DNA of 64,000 bases from Hydrocarboniphaga effusa AP103. GTDB taxonomy: Bacteria; Pseudomonadota; Gammaproteobacteria; Nevskiales; Nevskiaceae. Location of the stretch: positions 248,001 through 312,000 of the forward strand of contig NZ_AKGD01000001.1 of NCBI RefSeq assembly GCF_000271305.1, given 5' to 3'. Under the pieces are notes generated by a model that saw nothing but the letters and a program-made list of their open reading frames with translations, had not been told where the DNA came from and ran no database searches. Shown one piece after another: positions 9,087 to 18,596 of this stretch (position 1 is its first letter; every line of letters begins with the position of its first letter). Position numbers and translations under genes: made by a program.

Positions 9087-10436
9087 ATGGCCTGGCTCCA
9101 GCTGCGCATCCACACCGAATACCCCGAGTTCGCCGACGAGATCCTGCAGGCTCAAGGCGCATCGGCCGTGAGCTTCGTCGATGCCGAGGACGATCCGGTG
9201 CTCGAACCCGCGCCGGGTGAAACCCCGCTATGGACCAATACGGTCACGCTCGGCCTGTTCGCGGAGCAGACCGACATCGCGCCGGTGCTCGAAGCCCTGG
9301 CCGAGCAGTTGCCCGATGGCGATCACCTGAAGATCGAAACCGAGCTCGTCGAGGATCGCGACTGGGTGCGCGTCTGGCTCAAGGATTGTCCGCCGATCAA
9401 GTTCGGCGATCGCCTGTGGGTCTGCCCGCACGAGAAGAAGATCGAAGAGCCCGGCGCGGTAACCCTGCTGCTCGATCCGGGCCTGGCGTTCGGAACCGGC
9501 ACCCATCCGTCGACTGCGCTGTGCCTCGATTGGCTGGCGACGCACGAAATCAATCACTGGCGCGTGCTCGACTACGGTTGCGGCTCGGGCATCCTGGCGA
9601 TCGCCGCGCTCAAGCTCGGGGCCGCGAGCGCCATCGGCTACGACATCGATCCGCAGGCGATCCAGGCGTCACAGGACAATGCGGCCGCCAACGGCGTCGC
9701 CGCCCGGCTCACCACGGTGCCGCCGGAAGAATCGGTCACGCCGTTCCCGGCCGATCTGGTGCTCGCCAACATTCTCGCCAAGCCGCTGATCTCGCTCGCC
9801 CCGCTGCTGTGCTCCAGCGTGCGCCAGGGCGGCTGGATCGTGCTCGCCGGCCTGCTTGATCGCCAGGCCGACGAAGTGCGCAGCGCCTACGAGGCCTGGA
9901 TCGAATTCGAACCCGACGTCAGCCGCGACGGCTGGACCCGCCTGGCCGGCCGCTGCCGCATGCCGGCGATGATCAGCCCGCGTCGCCTGGGCCCGGAACT
10001 GCTCACGGCCGGCCAGCCACGTCCCGAACATTTCCCGGTACTCGCGGGCAGCGGCTTCACCGCCGTCATCAATCTGGCGATGCCGACCTCGCCGAACTTC
10101 CTCGCCAACGAAGGCGATCTCGTGCGCGCCGCCGGCATGGACTACCACTGGCTACCGATCGAGTGGGCGAATCCGACAGCCGCAGACTTCGAACGCTTTC
10201 GCGTGCTCATGGATCAGCTCGGCGATCGTCGCCGCCTCGTGCACTGCGCGCTCAACCTGCGCGTCTCGGCTTTCGTGTTCCTGTGGCGCGTGCTGCATCG
10301 CAGCGTGAACCTGGCCGACGCTGCGCGCGATCTGTATTCGGTATGGACGCCCGACGCGGTCTGGTCACGCTTCATTTCGGAGCAGCTCGCGACGCGAGGC
10401 CTTGATTTACCGAGCCCCGCGGAACTCGAGAGTTGA
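9087..10436 (+). CDS. prmA: Ribosomal protein L11 methyltransferase fused to a tyrosine-phosphatase-like domain
   Basis: Residues 1-291 form a complete PrmA, which trimethylates ribosomal protein L11. They include the RDWVRVWLKDCPPIKFGDRLWV region, the FGTGTHPSTALCL motif, the SAM-binding DYGCGSGILAIAALKLGA and the catalytic-site LANILAKPL. Where PrmA normally ends, the frame continues without a stop into about 158 more residues (DNA from about 9960). These resemble the small bacterial protein-tyrosine-phosphatase-like family, with a signature around LVHCALNLRVSAF. In this loop the arginine is five residues after the cysteine, not six as in canonical C-x5-R phosphatases. The second part begins with MPAMIS, so it may once have been a separate gene. 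The fusion could also be a sequencing error at the junction. Confidence 0.9.
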   Translation: MAWLQLRIHTEYPEFADEILQAQGASAVSFVDAEDDPVLEPAPGETPLWTNTVTLGLFAEQTDIAPVLEALAEQLPDGDHLKIETELVEDRDWVRVWLKDCPPIKFGDRLWVCPHEKKIEEPGAVTLLLDPGLAFGTGTHPSTALCLDWLATHEINHWRVLDYGCGSGILAIAALKLGAASAIGYDIDPQAIQASQDNAAANGVAARLTTVPPEESVTPFPADLVLANILAKPLISLAPLLCSSVRQGGWIVLAGLLDRQADEVRSAYEAWIEFEPDVSRDGWTRLAGRCRMPAMISPRRLGPELLTAGQPRPEHFPVLAGSGFTAVINLAMPTSPNFLANEGDLVRAAGMDYHWLPIEWANPTAADFERFRVLMDQLGDRRRLVHCALNLRVSAFVFLWRVLHRSVNLADAARDLYSVWTPDAVWSRFISEQLATRGLDLPSPAELES

Positions 10437-10437
10437 G

Positions 10438-10494
10438 CCGAAAAAAACGCCGGCTTTAACATCGTCGCCACATTTCGGTGCTGGCTTTTTTCGG
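10438..10494. repeat. A/T-rich inverted repeat in the prmA-fis gap
   Basis: The sequence ccgaaaaaa at 10438-10446 pairs perfectly with ttttttcgg at 10486-10494. Inside the first arm a smaller agccg/cggct hairpin follows the prmA stop. Either structure could end the prmA transcript. The A/T tracts also fit the bendable DNA found near fis promoters, but no -35/-10 pair stands out. Confidence 0.4.
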
Positions 10495-10590
10495 TCCAGA
10501 CTTGGCGCTATCATTCGCGCCCCCAAAAACATGACCCGGGCGGATGTTCTCGCCGTCAGGAAAGTCAGTTGTAGTGCCCGAGGGCCGCGC

Positions 10591-10860
10591 ATGTCTGCTT
10601 ACAAGTCGTCTCACGACATCAAACCGCTCAGCCATTCGGTGTCGGAGTGCTTGGACGACTACTTCAGCAGCCTCAACGGTCATGCGCCGGCCGAACTCTA
10701 CGAAATGATCCTCGGCCAGATCGAACCGCCGCTGCTGCGCGCCACCTTGCGTTATTGCGACCACAACCAATCGCGTGCCGCCGAAATGCTCGGCCTCAAC
10801 CGCGCCACCTTGCGCAAGAAGCTGCGCCAGCACCGCATCACCGCGAAGCCCGAACACTGA
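10591..10860 (+). CDS. fis: Fis-family DNA-binding protein
   Basis: Fis is a nucleoid protein that bends DNA and modulates rRNA, tRNA and recombination promoters. The product is 89 residues from ATG 10591, close to the usual size. It ends with the factor-for-inversion-stimulation helix-turn-helix, with LLRATLRYCDHNQSRAAEMLGLNRATLRKKLRQHRI as its recognisable core order (four helices). An open frame continues upstream to 10402, but it is poorly conserved in character and the ATG at 10591 gives the family length. It stands 87 bp before purH, an arrangement seen in other Lysobacterales. Confidence 0.93.
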   Translation: MSAYKSSHDIKPLSHSVSECLDDYFSSLNGHAPAELYEMILGQIEPPLLRATLRYCDHNQSRAAEMLGLNRATLRKKLRQHRITAKPEH

Positions 10861-10947
10861 GTCGACCGTCGGGCGCTCTCGAGACGACATGAATCGGGCG
10901 CCGACTCACTCACCGATTCTTCATTTTTTGCTGTCGAAGGCCCGACC

Positions 10948-12567
10948 ATGAGCACTGTCACCTCCACCGGGCTGTGCCCGATCCGCCGCGCCCTGATTTC
11001 CGTCTCGGACAAGACCGGCGTCGTCGACCTCGCCCAGCAGTTGCACGCACTCGGCGTCGAACTGCTCTCCACCGGCGGCACCTACAAGCTGCTCGTCGAC
11101 CACGGCATCGCGGCGACGGAAGTGAGCCAGCACACGGGCTTCCCCGAGATCATGGACGGCCGCGTCAAGACGCTGCATCCGAAGATCCACGGCGGCATTC
11201 TCGGCCGTCGCGGCCAGGACGACGCGGTCATGGCCCAGCATGGCATCGACGCGATCGATCTCGTGGTGCTGAACCTCTATCCGTTCGAGAAGACCGTCGC
11301 CAAGCCCGGCGTCTCGCTCGAGGACGCGATCGAGAACATCGACATCGGTGGCCCGGCGATGCTGCGCGCCGCCGCGAAGAACTGGGCGCACGTCGCGATC
11401 CTGACCGAGCCCTCGCAGTACCAGGGCCTGCTCGCCGAGCTGCGGCAGGCCGGCGGCGTGACCAAAGCGCGTCGCTTCGAACTCGCGGTGACCGCGTTCA
11501 ATCACGTGTCGAACTACGACGGTGCGATCAGCGATTTCCTGTCCTCGGTCAAGCTCGACGACACGCAGAGCGAAATCGCCTCGCGCGAGGCCTTTCCGGG
11601 CCAGGTCAACGGCCGCTTCGTGAAGGTCATGGACCTGCGCTACGGCGAGAACCCGCACCAGAGCGCCGCGTTCTATCGCGACCTGTATCCGGCGCCCGGC
11701 ACGCTCGCCACCTTTCGCCAGCTGCAGGGCAAGGAACTGAGCTTCAACAACATCGCCGATGCCGACGCCGCCTGGGAATGTGTGCGCAGCTTCGTCAAGC
11801 CGGCCTGCGTGATCGTCAAGCACGCCAACCCCTGCGGTGTCGCCGTGAGCCTCGACGGCATCGGCCGCGCCTACGAGCTCGCCTTCCAGACCGACCCGAC
11901 TTCGGCCTTCGGCGGCATCATCGCGTTCAACCGTCCGGTCGACGGCGAAACCGCGCGCAGCATCACGGGCCGCCAGTTCGTCGAAGTGGTGCTCGCGCCG
12001 GGCTACGACGACGAGGCGCTCGCGGCCTTCGCGGCCAAGGCCAACGTGCGCGTGCTGCTGATTCCGCCGCCGGAGAACGGCGACCTGCGCGCCGCGCATC
12101 CGGGCAACGACTCGCGCCGCGTCGGCTCCGGCCTGCTGATCCAGACCGCGGACCGCGGCATGATCACGGCCGACGATCTCAAAATCGTCACCGAGCGCGC
12201 ACCGACACCGGCCGAGATCGACGACCTGATCTTCGCCTGGAAGGTCGCCAAGTACGTCAAGAGCAACGCTATCGTCTACGCCAGGAACCGCCAGACCATC
12301 GGCGTCGGCGCCGGCCAGATGAGCCGCGTCTACAGCGCCAGGATCGCCGGCATCAAGGCCGCCGACGAGAAGCTCGAAGTGCGCGGCTCGGTAATGGCCA
12401 GCGACGCCTTTTTCCCGTTCCGCGACGGCATCGACGCGGCCGCGGCGGCCGGCATCTCGGCGGTGATCCAGCCGGGCGGCTCGATGCGCGACGCCGAAGT
12501 CATCGCCGCAGCCAACGAGGCCGGCATGGCGATGGTGTTCACGGGCATGCGCCACTTCCGCCACTGA
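10948..12567 (+). CDS. purH: Bifunctional AICAR formyltransferase / IMP cyclohydrolase
   Basis: PurH performs the last two steps of de novo IMP synthesis. The 539-residue protein starts with the MGS-like cyclohydrolase half ([46 protein letters not shown]). It continues into the transformylase half, with [39 protein letters not shown] and the C-terminal [14 protein letters not shown] / [10 protein letters not shown] / [10 protein letters not shown]. Length and motifs are complete. It is preceded by fis. The purD gene that often follows is not here; a histidine kinase gene does instead. Confidence 0.98.
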   Translation: MSTVTSTGLCPIRRALISVSDKTGVVDLAQQLHALGVELLSTGGTYKLLVDHGIAATEVSQHTGFPEIMDGRVKTLHPKIHGGILGRRGQDDAVMAQHGIDAIDLVVLNLYPFEKTVAKPGVSLEDAIENIDIGGPAMLRAAAKNWAHVAILTEPSQYQGLLAELRQAGGVTKARRFELAVTAFNHVSNYDGAISDFLSSVKLDDTQSEIASREAFPGQVNGRFVKVMDLRYGENPHQSAAFYRDLYPAPGTLATFRQLQGKELSFNNIADADAAWECVRSFVKPACVIVKHANPCGVAVSLDGIGRAYELAFQTDPTSAFGGIIAFNRPVDGETARSITGRQFVEVVLAPGYDDEALAAFAAKANVRVLLIPPPENGDLRAAHPGNDSRRVGSGLLIQTADRGMITADDLKIVTERAPTPAEIDDLIFAWKVAKYVKSNAIVYARNRQTIGVGAGQMSRVYSARIAGIKAADEKLEVRGSVMASDAFFPFRDGIDAAAAAGISAVIQPGGSMRDAEVIAAANEAGMAMVFTGMRHFRH

Positions 12568-12686
12568 GTCGCGTTCGCGTAGCGCGCAGGCGGCGTCCGG
12601 ACGGCCTTCATTCACTTAAGACGCCTAAGCTCTCGACCGACCAGAAAGTTCTTCACAGCCGCCGTTTGGCGCCGCCAAGACTTACG

Positions 12687-13718
12687 ATGCCCGACTCGAC
12701 CACCGCCTCAGCAACCGCCCCTGCGATTGAGCAGACGGGCCGTGTCGCGCTGAGCGGCGAGGACGCGGAGATGCTCGGGCTCGTCGATGCATGGCTAAGC
12801 CGCTGGCAACTGCAGCGCGTCGACGGCAGCGAGGCCGATCTGTACATCAGCCTGGGCCGCTGCTCGCCGAACTGCGAAGCGGCGGCGGCGATGAGCCTCT
12901 GCATCGGCAGCGAAACTGCCGATGCGTCGGAAATCCCCCACCTGCCCTGGCCGATCGACGAATCGGTACTGCGCACCGTGGTCATGAGCCTGCTGCAGAC
13001 CGGCGCGGCACGCCGCGAAAGCGAAAACGCGCGCCGGGTACGCGACCAGTTTGTGTCGACGCTCTCGCACGACCTGCGCACGCCGCTCAACGCGATCCTG
13101 GGCTGGGCCGACATTCTCGTGCGCCAGCCTCGCGAGGCCGATTTCACCCAGGGCCTGCAGGCGATCGAGCGCAACGCCAAGGCGCAGGCGCAGATGCTGT
13201 CCGACCTCGTCGACGTGTCGCGGCTCGAGGCCGGAACGCTCGAGCTCGAGATCGAGACCGTCGATCCGGCACCCGTCGTCAGCGCCGCGATCACCGGGCT
13301 CAGGCAGCAGGCCGAGGCCCGCAAGATCGAGGTGCATTACACGCCCGGCGCGGTCCCCGCGACGATCCAGGCCGACGCCGGGCGCCTGCAGCAATCGCTG
13401 CATCACCTGCTCGCGAACGCGATCAAGTTCACGCCCAAGGGCGGACGCATCGATGTCGAACTGCAGAGCGAGGCCGGCGCGCTGAACCTTCGCGTTCGCG
13501 ACAGCGGTCGCGGGCTCGATGCGAACAAGCTCGCGGCCTTGCGCGCTTCCGTCGCCGCTGCGCCCGGCGTCAACCCCGGCGGTCTCGGCACCGGGCTGCG
13601 CATCGCGCGCGAAGTGGCACGCCTGCATGGCGGCCGGCTCGACATCAGCAGCGACGGTCCCAACACCGGCGCCTGCTTTTCGCTGCGACTGCCGGCCCAA
13701 GGCGCCGCGACCGCCTGA
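12687..13718 (+). CDS. Soluble sensor histidine kinase
   Basis: The 343-residue product has a dimerisation/phosphoacceptor segment with VSTLSHDLRTPLNAILGWADIL at about residues 123-144 and an ATPase domain with LLANAIKFTPKGG (N box), RDSGRGLD and GGLGTGLRIAREVARLHGG. The roughly 115 N-terminal residues contain no membrane helix and no domain I recognise, apart from a pair of cysteines near residue 60. It therefore seems to be cytoplasmic and to sense through an unknown input. No response regulator is adjacent on this strand; a receiver-kinase hybrid lies 0.6 kb away on the other strand. The frame is open far upstream across purH, but the ATG at 12687 is the first sensible start. Confidence 0.88.
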   Translation: MPDSTTASATAPAIEQTGRVALSGEDAEMLGLVDAWLSRWQLQRVDGSEADLYISLGRCSPNCEAAAAMSLCIGSETADASEIPHLPWPIDESVLRTVVMSLLQTGAARRESENARRVRDQFVSTLSHDLRTPLNAILGWADILVRQPREADFTQGLQAIERNAKAQAQMLSDLVDVSRLEAGTLELEIETVDPAPVVSAAITGLRQQAEARKIEVHYTPGAVPATIQADAGRLQQSLHHLLANAIKFTPKGGRIDVELQSEAGALNLRVRDSGRGLDANKLAALRASVAAAPGVNPGGLGTGLRIAREVARLHGGRLDISSDGPNTGACFSLRLPAQGAATA

Positions 13719-13834
13719 GCGCTATCCCGAGATCGTGCAGGCGCAGGCGGGCGCCACGAAAACGACACACGCCCCCGATCTAATGGCGAGTCCGCGGTTC
13801 GCGCGGGAAACGACGGGATCCAGGGCAGCAACCC

Positions 13835-14233
13835 ATGAAGAATGCCATCGCCATGCTGATGTTCTCGGCCTGGTCGCTCTCGGCCACAGCGGCCGACGCG
13901 GTGCAGTGCGACGTGCCGAACAAGACCTACAGTTCGATCGACCTCAAGTGTCCGCTCCAAGGTGCGGAGCAGCCGCTTCGCTATCGCTTCAAGGTGGGCT
14001 TTTCGGGTGGCCATGACGACACCCAGGCCGATCTGGTCGCGCTCGATGGCACCCCGCTGGCGGGCTGCGACGAGGGCAGCAAGACGCATCTGTTCGGCGA
14101 AGAAGGCGAAGTGAGCCTCGAATGCACCGTCACCGTTCCGGCCGGGCTCAAGGACAAGCCGCCGCTCGAACTGCGCGTCAAATGGACGCACTGCGACTAC
14201 ATGGAACATTCCTTCACGCGCGAAGCGCTGTGA
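13835..14233 (+). CDS. Small exported protein of unknown function
   Basis: I do not recognise this 132-residue protein. A signal peptide is evident (MKNAIAMLMFSAWSLSATAADA). The mature part holds four cysteines (in VQCDV, LKCPL, AGCDE and LECTV) plus one in WTHCDY. The strand-rich pattern, with phrases such as YRFKVGFSGGHDDTQADL, suggests a small periplasmic beta-sandwich stabilised by disulfides. A gacggga Shine-Dalgarno lies upstream. It sits between two histidine kinase genes, and the downstream one is convergent. A link to sensing is possible but unsupported. Confidence 0.75.
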   Translation: MKNAIAMLMFSAWSLSATAADAVQCDVPNKTYSSIDLKCPLQGAEQPLRYRFKVGFSGGHDDTQADLVALDGTPLAGCDEGSKTHLFGEEGEVSLECTVTVPAGLKDKPPLELRVKWTHCDYMEHSFTREAL

Positions 14234-14289
14234 AGTAAGGCGGGCGAAGCGTGTTGGCCCGGCGCCGCGTGATCAGCGCGTTGCCGCGG

Positions 14290-15378
14290 TCAAGGCCGCG
14301 GAGCAGCCTTGCCGGCCAGCGGCAGCACGAACGAAAACACGGCGCCGCCGTTCTCGCGATCCTCGTACCAGAGGTGTCCGGACATGCGCGTGATCTCCTC
14401 CTTCGAAATCGCCAGGCCCAGGCCGCTCGCATGCTGCACTTCGGAGTCGGCCTGCAGGCGCACGTAGCGCTTGAATAGCTGCTGCTGGCGTTCGCGCGGC
14501 ACACCGGGGCCGCGATCGGCCACCGACACGCGGGCCATGCCCGAGCGCCCGGTCTCGCAGCGCACCGTCACTTCGCTACCGCGCGGGGCGTAGCGCAGCG
14601 CGTTCGAGATCAGGTTTTCGAGCACGTGGCGGATCGCCGTCGCGTTGCCGAGCACTTCGGGGTCTTCGACGATGTCGGCGCTCACCTTCATCTCGCGCTC
14701 CTGCGACAGCAACGCGAAGCTGTCGACCGTGCCGCGCACCACCGGGGCAAGTCGCAAGGGCGTGATCTCGACCTTGCGCAGGTCCTGCGACTTGGCCCAG
14801 CGGCCGAGATAGCTGTCGATGAAGCTCAGGCAATGCTTGGCGGACTCGCGCACCTCGGCCGCCATCTTCTCGGGGCTGTCCTTGCCGCGTTCGAGCAGAT
14901 CGACCGCGAACAGGATGCTCGACAGCGGGTTCTTGAGATCGTGCGCGACGATCTGGGTGAGGTCGGCACGCTCCTGCGCGACCAGCGCGAGATGATCGCG
15001 CGCGCGCTTGAGTTCGACGTGCGTCTTCACGCGGGCGAGCAGTTCTTCGGCGACGAAAGGCTTGGTGACGTAGTCGACCGCCCCATGCTGGAAACCCTGG
15101 ATCACGCTTTCGCGCTCGCGCGCGGCGGTCAGGAAGATGATCGGCACGTCGGCGGTGCGCGGGTTCGCGCGCAGGTGCTCGCAGACTTCGAAGCCGTCCA
15201 TCACCGGCATGCGCATGTCGAGCAACACCAGGCTCGGCGTGCGGCGCAGGCAGTGCTCGAGCACCTCTTCACCCGACAGCGCGGGCACCACCTCGTAGTT
15301 CGCGCGCTCGAGCAGCGCGGTAACGACCTCGATATTGGACGTTTGATCGTCCACCACGAATATGACGTCTCGGTCCAT
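14290..15378 (-). CDS. Hybrid receiver-histidine kinase
   Basis: The 362-residue protein has the receiver at the N terminus (DDQ acidic pocket, phosphoacceptor in LLDMRMPVMDG, KPF lysine motif, about residues 1-120). A short linker precedes a HisKA segment with the phosphoacceptor motif VAHDLKNPLSSIL, and the ATPase domain has NLISNALRYAPRGSEV and ASGLGLAISKEEI. There is no membrane segment and no separate output domain. Such REC-first kinases usually receive phosphate from, or are controlled by, another kinase. The ATG at 15378 is preferred; an in-frame GTG nine bases upstream is possible. It is convergent with the small exported protein. Confidence 0.9.
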   Translation of the reverse strand: MDRDVIFVVDDQTSNIEVVTALLERANYEVVPALSGEEVLEHCLRRTPSLVLLDMRMPVMDGFEVCEHLRANPRTADVPIIFLTAARERESVIQGFQHGAVDYVTKPFVAEELLARVKTHVELKRARDHLALVAQERADLTQIVAHDLKNPLSSILFAVDLLERGKDSPEKMAAEVRESAKHCLSFIDSYLGRWAKSQDLRKVEITPLRLAPVVRGTVDSFALLSQEREMKVSADIVEDPEVLGNATAIRHVLENLISNALRYAPRGSEVTVRCETGRSGMARVSVADRGPGVPRERQQQLFKRYVRLQADSEVQHASGLGLAISKEEITRMSGHLWYEDRENGGAVFSFVLPLAGKAAPRP

Positions 15379-15486
15379 TGATCTCACGAATTAGGCGCGA
15401 TGGCCGGGGGCTGAACGGAGGCGTGCGCGGTGCATCCTGCAATTTAACCGGACCGGCTGCTCGACGGTTGTACCCATGGGAGAGAC

Positions 15487-15831
15487 CTAGTCCTCAACCC
15501 TCAACACACGTTCGACAGGCAAACCCGACTCGAGCTCCCAGGCGCGCATCTCGAGCACGCCCTTGGTGTTGAGCGAGACGACGAGGTTCAGGATGCCTTC
15601 GCGCAATTCGTTCGCCTGCGGTACCGCCGGCGAGGTCGGGTTGGACCACAGCCGCGCCCACAGGTCTTCGTCCGCACGGTGGGTTCCCATGTCGGCGGCC
15701 GCGAGCCGGAACACCGCTGGACGCCCGCCGCGCTCGTAGACCCAGCCGTGTATCGGATTGGGCTGGGCGATCTGGGCCTCGTGCAGGATCTGGATGGCGA
15801 GGCGGCGCGGGACGAGCAGGTCTGGGTTCAT
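15487..15831 (-). CDS. Degenerate JAMM/MPN-like protein next to MoeB
   Basis: The 114-residue product resembles the Mov34/MPN (JAB, M67 peptidase) fold in layout: VPRRLAIQILHEAQIAQPNPIHGWV at the N terminus, then LWSNPTSPAVPQANEL in the place of the H-x-H-P...S..D catalytic motif, then LVVSLNTKGVLEMRAWELESG as the last strands. The catalytic glutamate, both metal-binding histidines, the serine and the aspartate are all replaced, so it cannot be a normal JAMM peptidase. The start ATG is 3 bp after the moeB stop, so it belongs to the hemA-prfA-prmC-moeB transcription unit. JAMM proteins often act with ThiF/MoeB E1 enzymes in sulfur transfer. The fold assignment is my inference from the pattern. 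Confidence 0.75.
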   Translation of the reverse strand: MNPDLLVPRRLAIQILHEAQIAQPNPIHGWVYERGGRPAVFRLAAADMGTHRADEDLWARLWSNPTSPAVPQANELREGILNLVVSLNTKGVLEMRAWELESGLPVERVLRVED

Positions 15832-15834
15832 GGC

Positions 15835-16602
15835 CTAGAGGTTCGATTCGTGGGGTTTGTCGCCGCGTGCATCGCCACAGGCGGGGCACCGCAGTTCACG
15901 ACGGAGATTGAGCGTGCGCCACTGCTGGCGATCGAGTGCGTTCCAGAGCCGCAGCGTACCGGCTTCGGCATCCTGGCCGAGCAGCAGCTTGATCGCCGCG
16001 AGCGCCTGCAGGCTGCCGATGGTGCCGACCACCGGGCCGAGAATGCCGGCCTCCTCGCAGGTTTCGGCGGCTTCGCCGCCTTCGGCGTAGAGGCAGGCGT
16101 AGCACGGTCCGCCGCGACGCAGGTCGAACACCGCGAGCTGGCCTTCGAAGCGGATCGCGGCGCCCGAAACGAGCGGCTTGCGCGCGGCCACGCAGGCGCG
16201 GTTGATCGCAAAGCGCGTGGGGAAATTGTCGGTGCAGTCGAGCACCACATCGGCCTCGCGCGCGGCCGCGAGCAAGGCCGCGTCGGACAGCGGGCCAGGC
16301 AGCAGGTCGAGCTCGCATTCGGGGTTCAGCGCGCGCAGCGTTTCGGCGGCCGCCGCGAGCTTGTCGCGGCCGACATCGGCCTGGCGGTACAGCGTCTGCC
16401 GCTGCAGGTTGCTCAGGTCGACGCGATCGAGATCGGACAGCAGCAGTCGCCCGATTCCGGCACCGGCCAGGTACGGGGCGGCCGCGCTGCCGAGCCCGCC
16501 GAGCCCGATCACGAGCACGCTCGAATCGCGCAGCAGCTGCTGGCCGTTGACGCCGACTTCGCGCAGCACGATCTGGCGGCGATAGCGCGAAAGATTGCTC
16601 AC
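15835..16602 (-). CDS. moeB: ThiF/MoeB-family E1-like adenylyltransferase
   Basis: MoeB adenylates the C-terminal glycine of the MoaD sulfur carrier during molybdopterin synthesis; relatives serve other sulfur carriers. The 255 residues begin with RYRRQIVLREVGVNGQQLL and have the nucleotide-binding GLGGLGSAAAPYLAGAG, the DLDRVDLSNLQRQTLY adenylylation region, DCTDNFPTRFAIN, and the zinc cysteine pairs CYAC and CPAC. The order and length fit MoeB. It overlaps the prmC stop by 4 bp and is followed after 3 bp by the JAMM-like gene. Without moaD nearby, the carrier partner cannot be fixed from this window. Confidence 0.92.
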   Translation of the reverse strand: MSNLSRYRRQIVLREVGVNGQQLLRDSSVLVIGLGGLGSAAAPYLAGAGIGRLLLSDLDRVDLSNLQRQTLYRQADVGRDKLAAAAETLRALNPECELDLLPGPLSDAALLAAAREADVVLDCTDNFPTRFAINRACVAARKPLVSGAAIRFEGQLAVFDLRRGGPCYACLYAEGGEAAETCEEAGILGPVVGTIGSLQALAAIKLLLGQDAEAGTLRLWNALDRQQWRTLNLRRELRCPACGDARGDKPHESNL

Positions 16603-17450
16603 GCGCCGAGTCTCCCGCCGCTCGCTCGCTCGTTGCCACCGAGATCGCGGCGCGTCTGCACATCCAAATAGCCCGCCTGCGCGAACAACTCACGAACGGC
16701 CGCAGCCTGATCGTAGCCGTGCTCGACCAGCAGCCAGGCGCCCGGCTTCAGGTGCGCTCGCGCACCCGCGACGATTTCACGCAAACAGTTCAAGCCGTCT
16801 GCGCCATCGGTCAGCGCGGACAGCGGCTCGTGGCGCAGCGCGGGCAGGTGCGGATCGCCGGCCGCGATGTAGGGCGGATTCGAAACGATCAGGTCGAAGC
16901 GCTCATCGGTCAGCGGCTCGAACCAGCTGCCTTGAGCAAAGCGCACATTGGCGATGTGGTTGAGCCGCGCATTGCGCTCGGCCACGTCCAGCGCGGCTTG
17001 CGACACATCGGTCGCGAGCACGCGCGCTTTCGGGCATTCGCGCGCAATCGCGAGCGCGATCGCGCCGCTACCGGTGCCGAGATCGGCAACCTCCGCTTCA
17101 GCCTTCGGCGGCAACATGGCGCGCGACCATTCGACGAGCAGCTCGGTATCCGGACGCGGAATCAGCACCGCCGGACTCACCTGCAGATCGAGCGTCCAAA
17201 AGCCTTGAGTCCCCAGCAGATAAGCGACCGGCTCGCCCTGCTCGCGCCTTGCAAGCTGTTGCTCGTAACGAGTGCGCTGCGCCTCATCGAGCGCCTGCCG
17301 GCTGCGCGCCGGCAAAGCGCCCGGCGAAATCGCGAGCACGTCGGCCAGCAGCCATTCGGCATCGAGCCGCGCCGAGTCGGAGCACGGCGCCAAGCGCGCC
17401 TTGCCGCTGGCGAGCGCCTCGGCCATGGTCATGCGAGTCGCTTCACTCAC
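16599..17450 (-). CDS. prmC: Release factor glutamine methyltransferase
   Basis: PrmC (HemK) methylates the glutamine of the GGQ motif in RF1 and RF2. The 283-residue protein has the N-terminal helical domain, the SAM-binding motif [16 protein letters not shown] and the catalytic [14 protein letters not shown]. It is encoded directly after prfA with an 8-bp overlap, so enzyme and substrate are co-expressed, and it overlaps moeB by 4 bp at its other end. Length and motif order are normal. Confidence 0.97.
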   Translation of the reverse strand: MSEATRMTMAEALASGKARLAPCSDSARLDAEWLLADVLAISPGALPARSRQALDEAQRTRYEQQLARREQGEPVAYLLGTQGFWTLDLQVSPAVLIPRPDTELLVEWSRAMLPPKAEAEVADLGTGSGAIALAIARECPKARVLATDVSQAALDVAERNARLNHIANVRFAQGSWFEPLTDERFDLIVSNPPYIAAGDPHLPALRHEPLSALTDGADGLNCLREIVAGARAHLKPGAWLLVEHGYDQAAAVRELFAQAGYLDVQTRRDLGGNERASGGRLGA

Positions 17451-18519
17451 CGAGCTCGGCCAACAGCTCGGCCTGATGCTCGTTGAGCAACGGCACGATC
17501 ACGCCGTCTAGCTCGCCTTCCATCACGCGTTCGAGCTGATACAGCGTCAGATTGATGCGGTGATCGGTCACGCGGCCTTGCGGAAAGTTGTAGGTGCGGA
17601 TGCGCTCGGAGCGGTCACCCGAGCCGACCAGCTTCTTGCGCGTGGCCGCAACATCGCCCTGCTGCCTGCTGCGCTCGGCATCGAGCAGCCGCGACGCGAG
17701 CAGCGCCATCGCCTTCGCGCGGTTCTTGTGCTGGCTGCGCTCTTCCTGGCATTCGACGACGACGCCGCTCGGGATGTGCGTGATGCGGATCGCCGATTCG
17801 GTCTTGTTGACGTGCTGGCCGCCCGCTCCGGACGCGCGATACGTGTCGACTTTCAGATCGGCCGGATTGATCTCGATGGCCTGTGTTTCTTCGATCTCGG
17901 GCAGCACCGCGACGGTCGCGGCCGAGGTGTGGATGCGTCCCTGCGCCTCGGTCTCCGGCACGCGCTGCACGCGATGCGCGCCGCTCTCGAATTTGAGCTG
18001 CGAATACGCGCCGAAGCCGGCGATGCGGCTGATGATTTCCTTGTAGCCGCCGTGCTCGCCTTCGGACAGCGACAGCACTTCGAGCTGCCAGCCGCGCGCT
18101 TCGGCGTACTTGCTGTACATGCGATGCAGGTCGCCCGCGAAGATCGCGGCCTCGTCGCCGCCGGTACCCGCGCGGATTTCGAGGAAGACGTTGTTGCCGT
18201 CGAGCGGATCGCTCGGCACCAGATAGGCCTGCAGCGATTTCTCGAGTTCTTCGAGCCGGGCACGCGCGGCCGGCAGATCGGCTTCGGCAAGCTCGCGCAT
18301 CTCGGGATCGCCGAGCATCGCATCGAGGCTCTCGATCTCGTCCTGCGTGCTGCGGTAAGCCGAGAACGATTCGACCAGCGGCCCGAGCTGCGCGTATTCC
18401 TGCGACAGCCGCCGGAACTTGTCCGGATCGCCGAGCACCTCGGGCGTCGACAGCTCGCCCGCGATCTCTTCGCGGCGTTCGACCATGTTCTGCAGCTTGG
18501 ACAGGAGAGAAGGCTTCAT
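17443..18519 (-). CDS. prfA: Peptide chain release factor 1
   Basis: RF1 ends translation at UAA and UAG. The 358-residue product has the codon-recognition region [24 protein letters not shown], in which PET takes the place of the PxT tripeptide, and the catalytic [19 protein letters not shown]. It continues to the family C terminus. The gene lies 77 bp after hemA and overlaps prmC, the conserved gammaproteobacterial order hemA-prfA-prmC. Confidence 0.98.
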   Translation of the reverse strand: MKPSLLSKLQNMVERREEIAGELSTPEVLGDPDKFRRLSQEYAQLGPLVESFSAYRSTQDEIESLDAMLGDPEMRELAEADLPAARARLEELEKSLQAYLVPSDPLDGNNVFLEIRAGTGGDEAAIFAGDLHRMYSKYAEARGWQLEVLSLSEGEHGGYKEIISRIAGFGAYSQLKFESGAHRVQRVPETEAQGRIHTSAATVAVLPEIEETQAIEINPADLKVDTYRASGAGGQHVNKTESAIRITHIPSGVVVECQEERSQHKNRAKAMALLASRLLDAERSRQQGDVAATRKKLVGSGDRSERIRTYNFPQGRVTDHRINLTLYQLERVMEGELDGVIVPLLNEHQAELLAELGE

Positions 18520-18596
18520 CGGCCCATTATCGCCTGACGGCGGCTCCGCTTGCTTCCGGGTGCCGCGCTGCGGTTGAGAAACCGCGCGAGGAAGGA

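Noticed and set aside
10974..12686. Upstream extension of the soluble histidine kinase frame through purH
   Set aside because: The segment is an out-of-frame reading of purH; the kinase starts at 12687.
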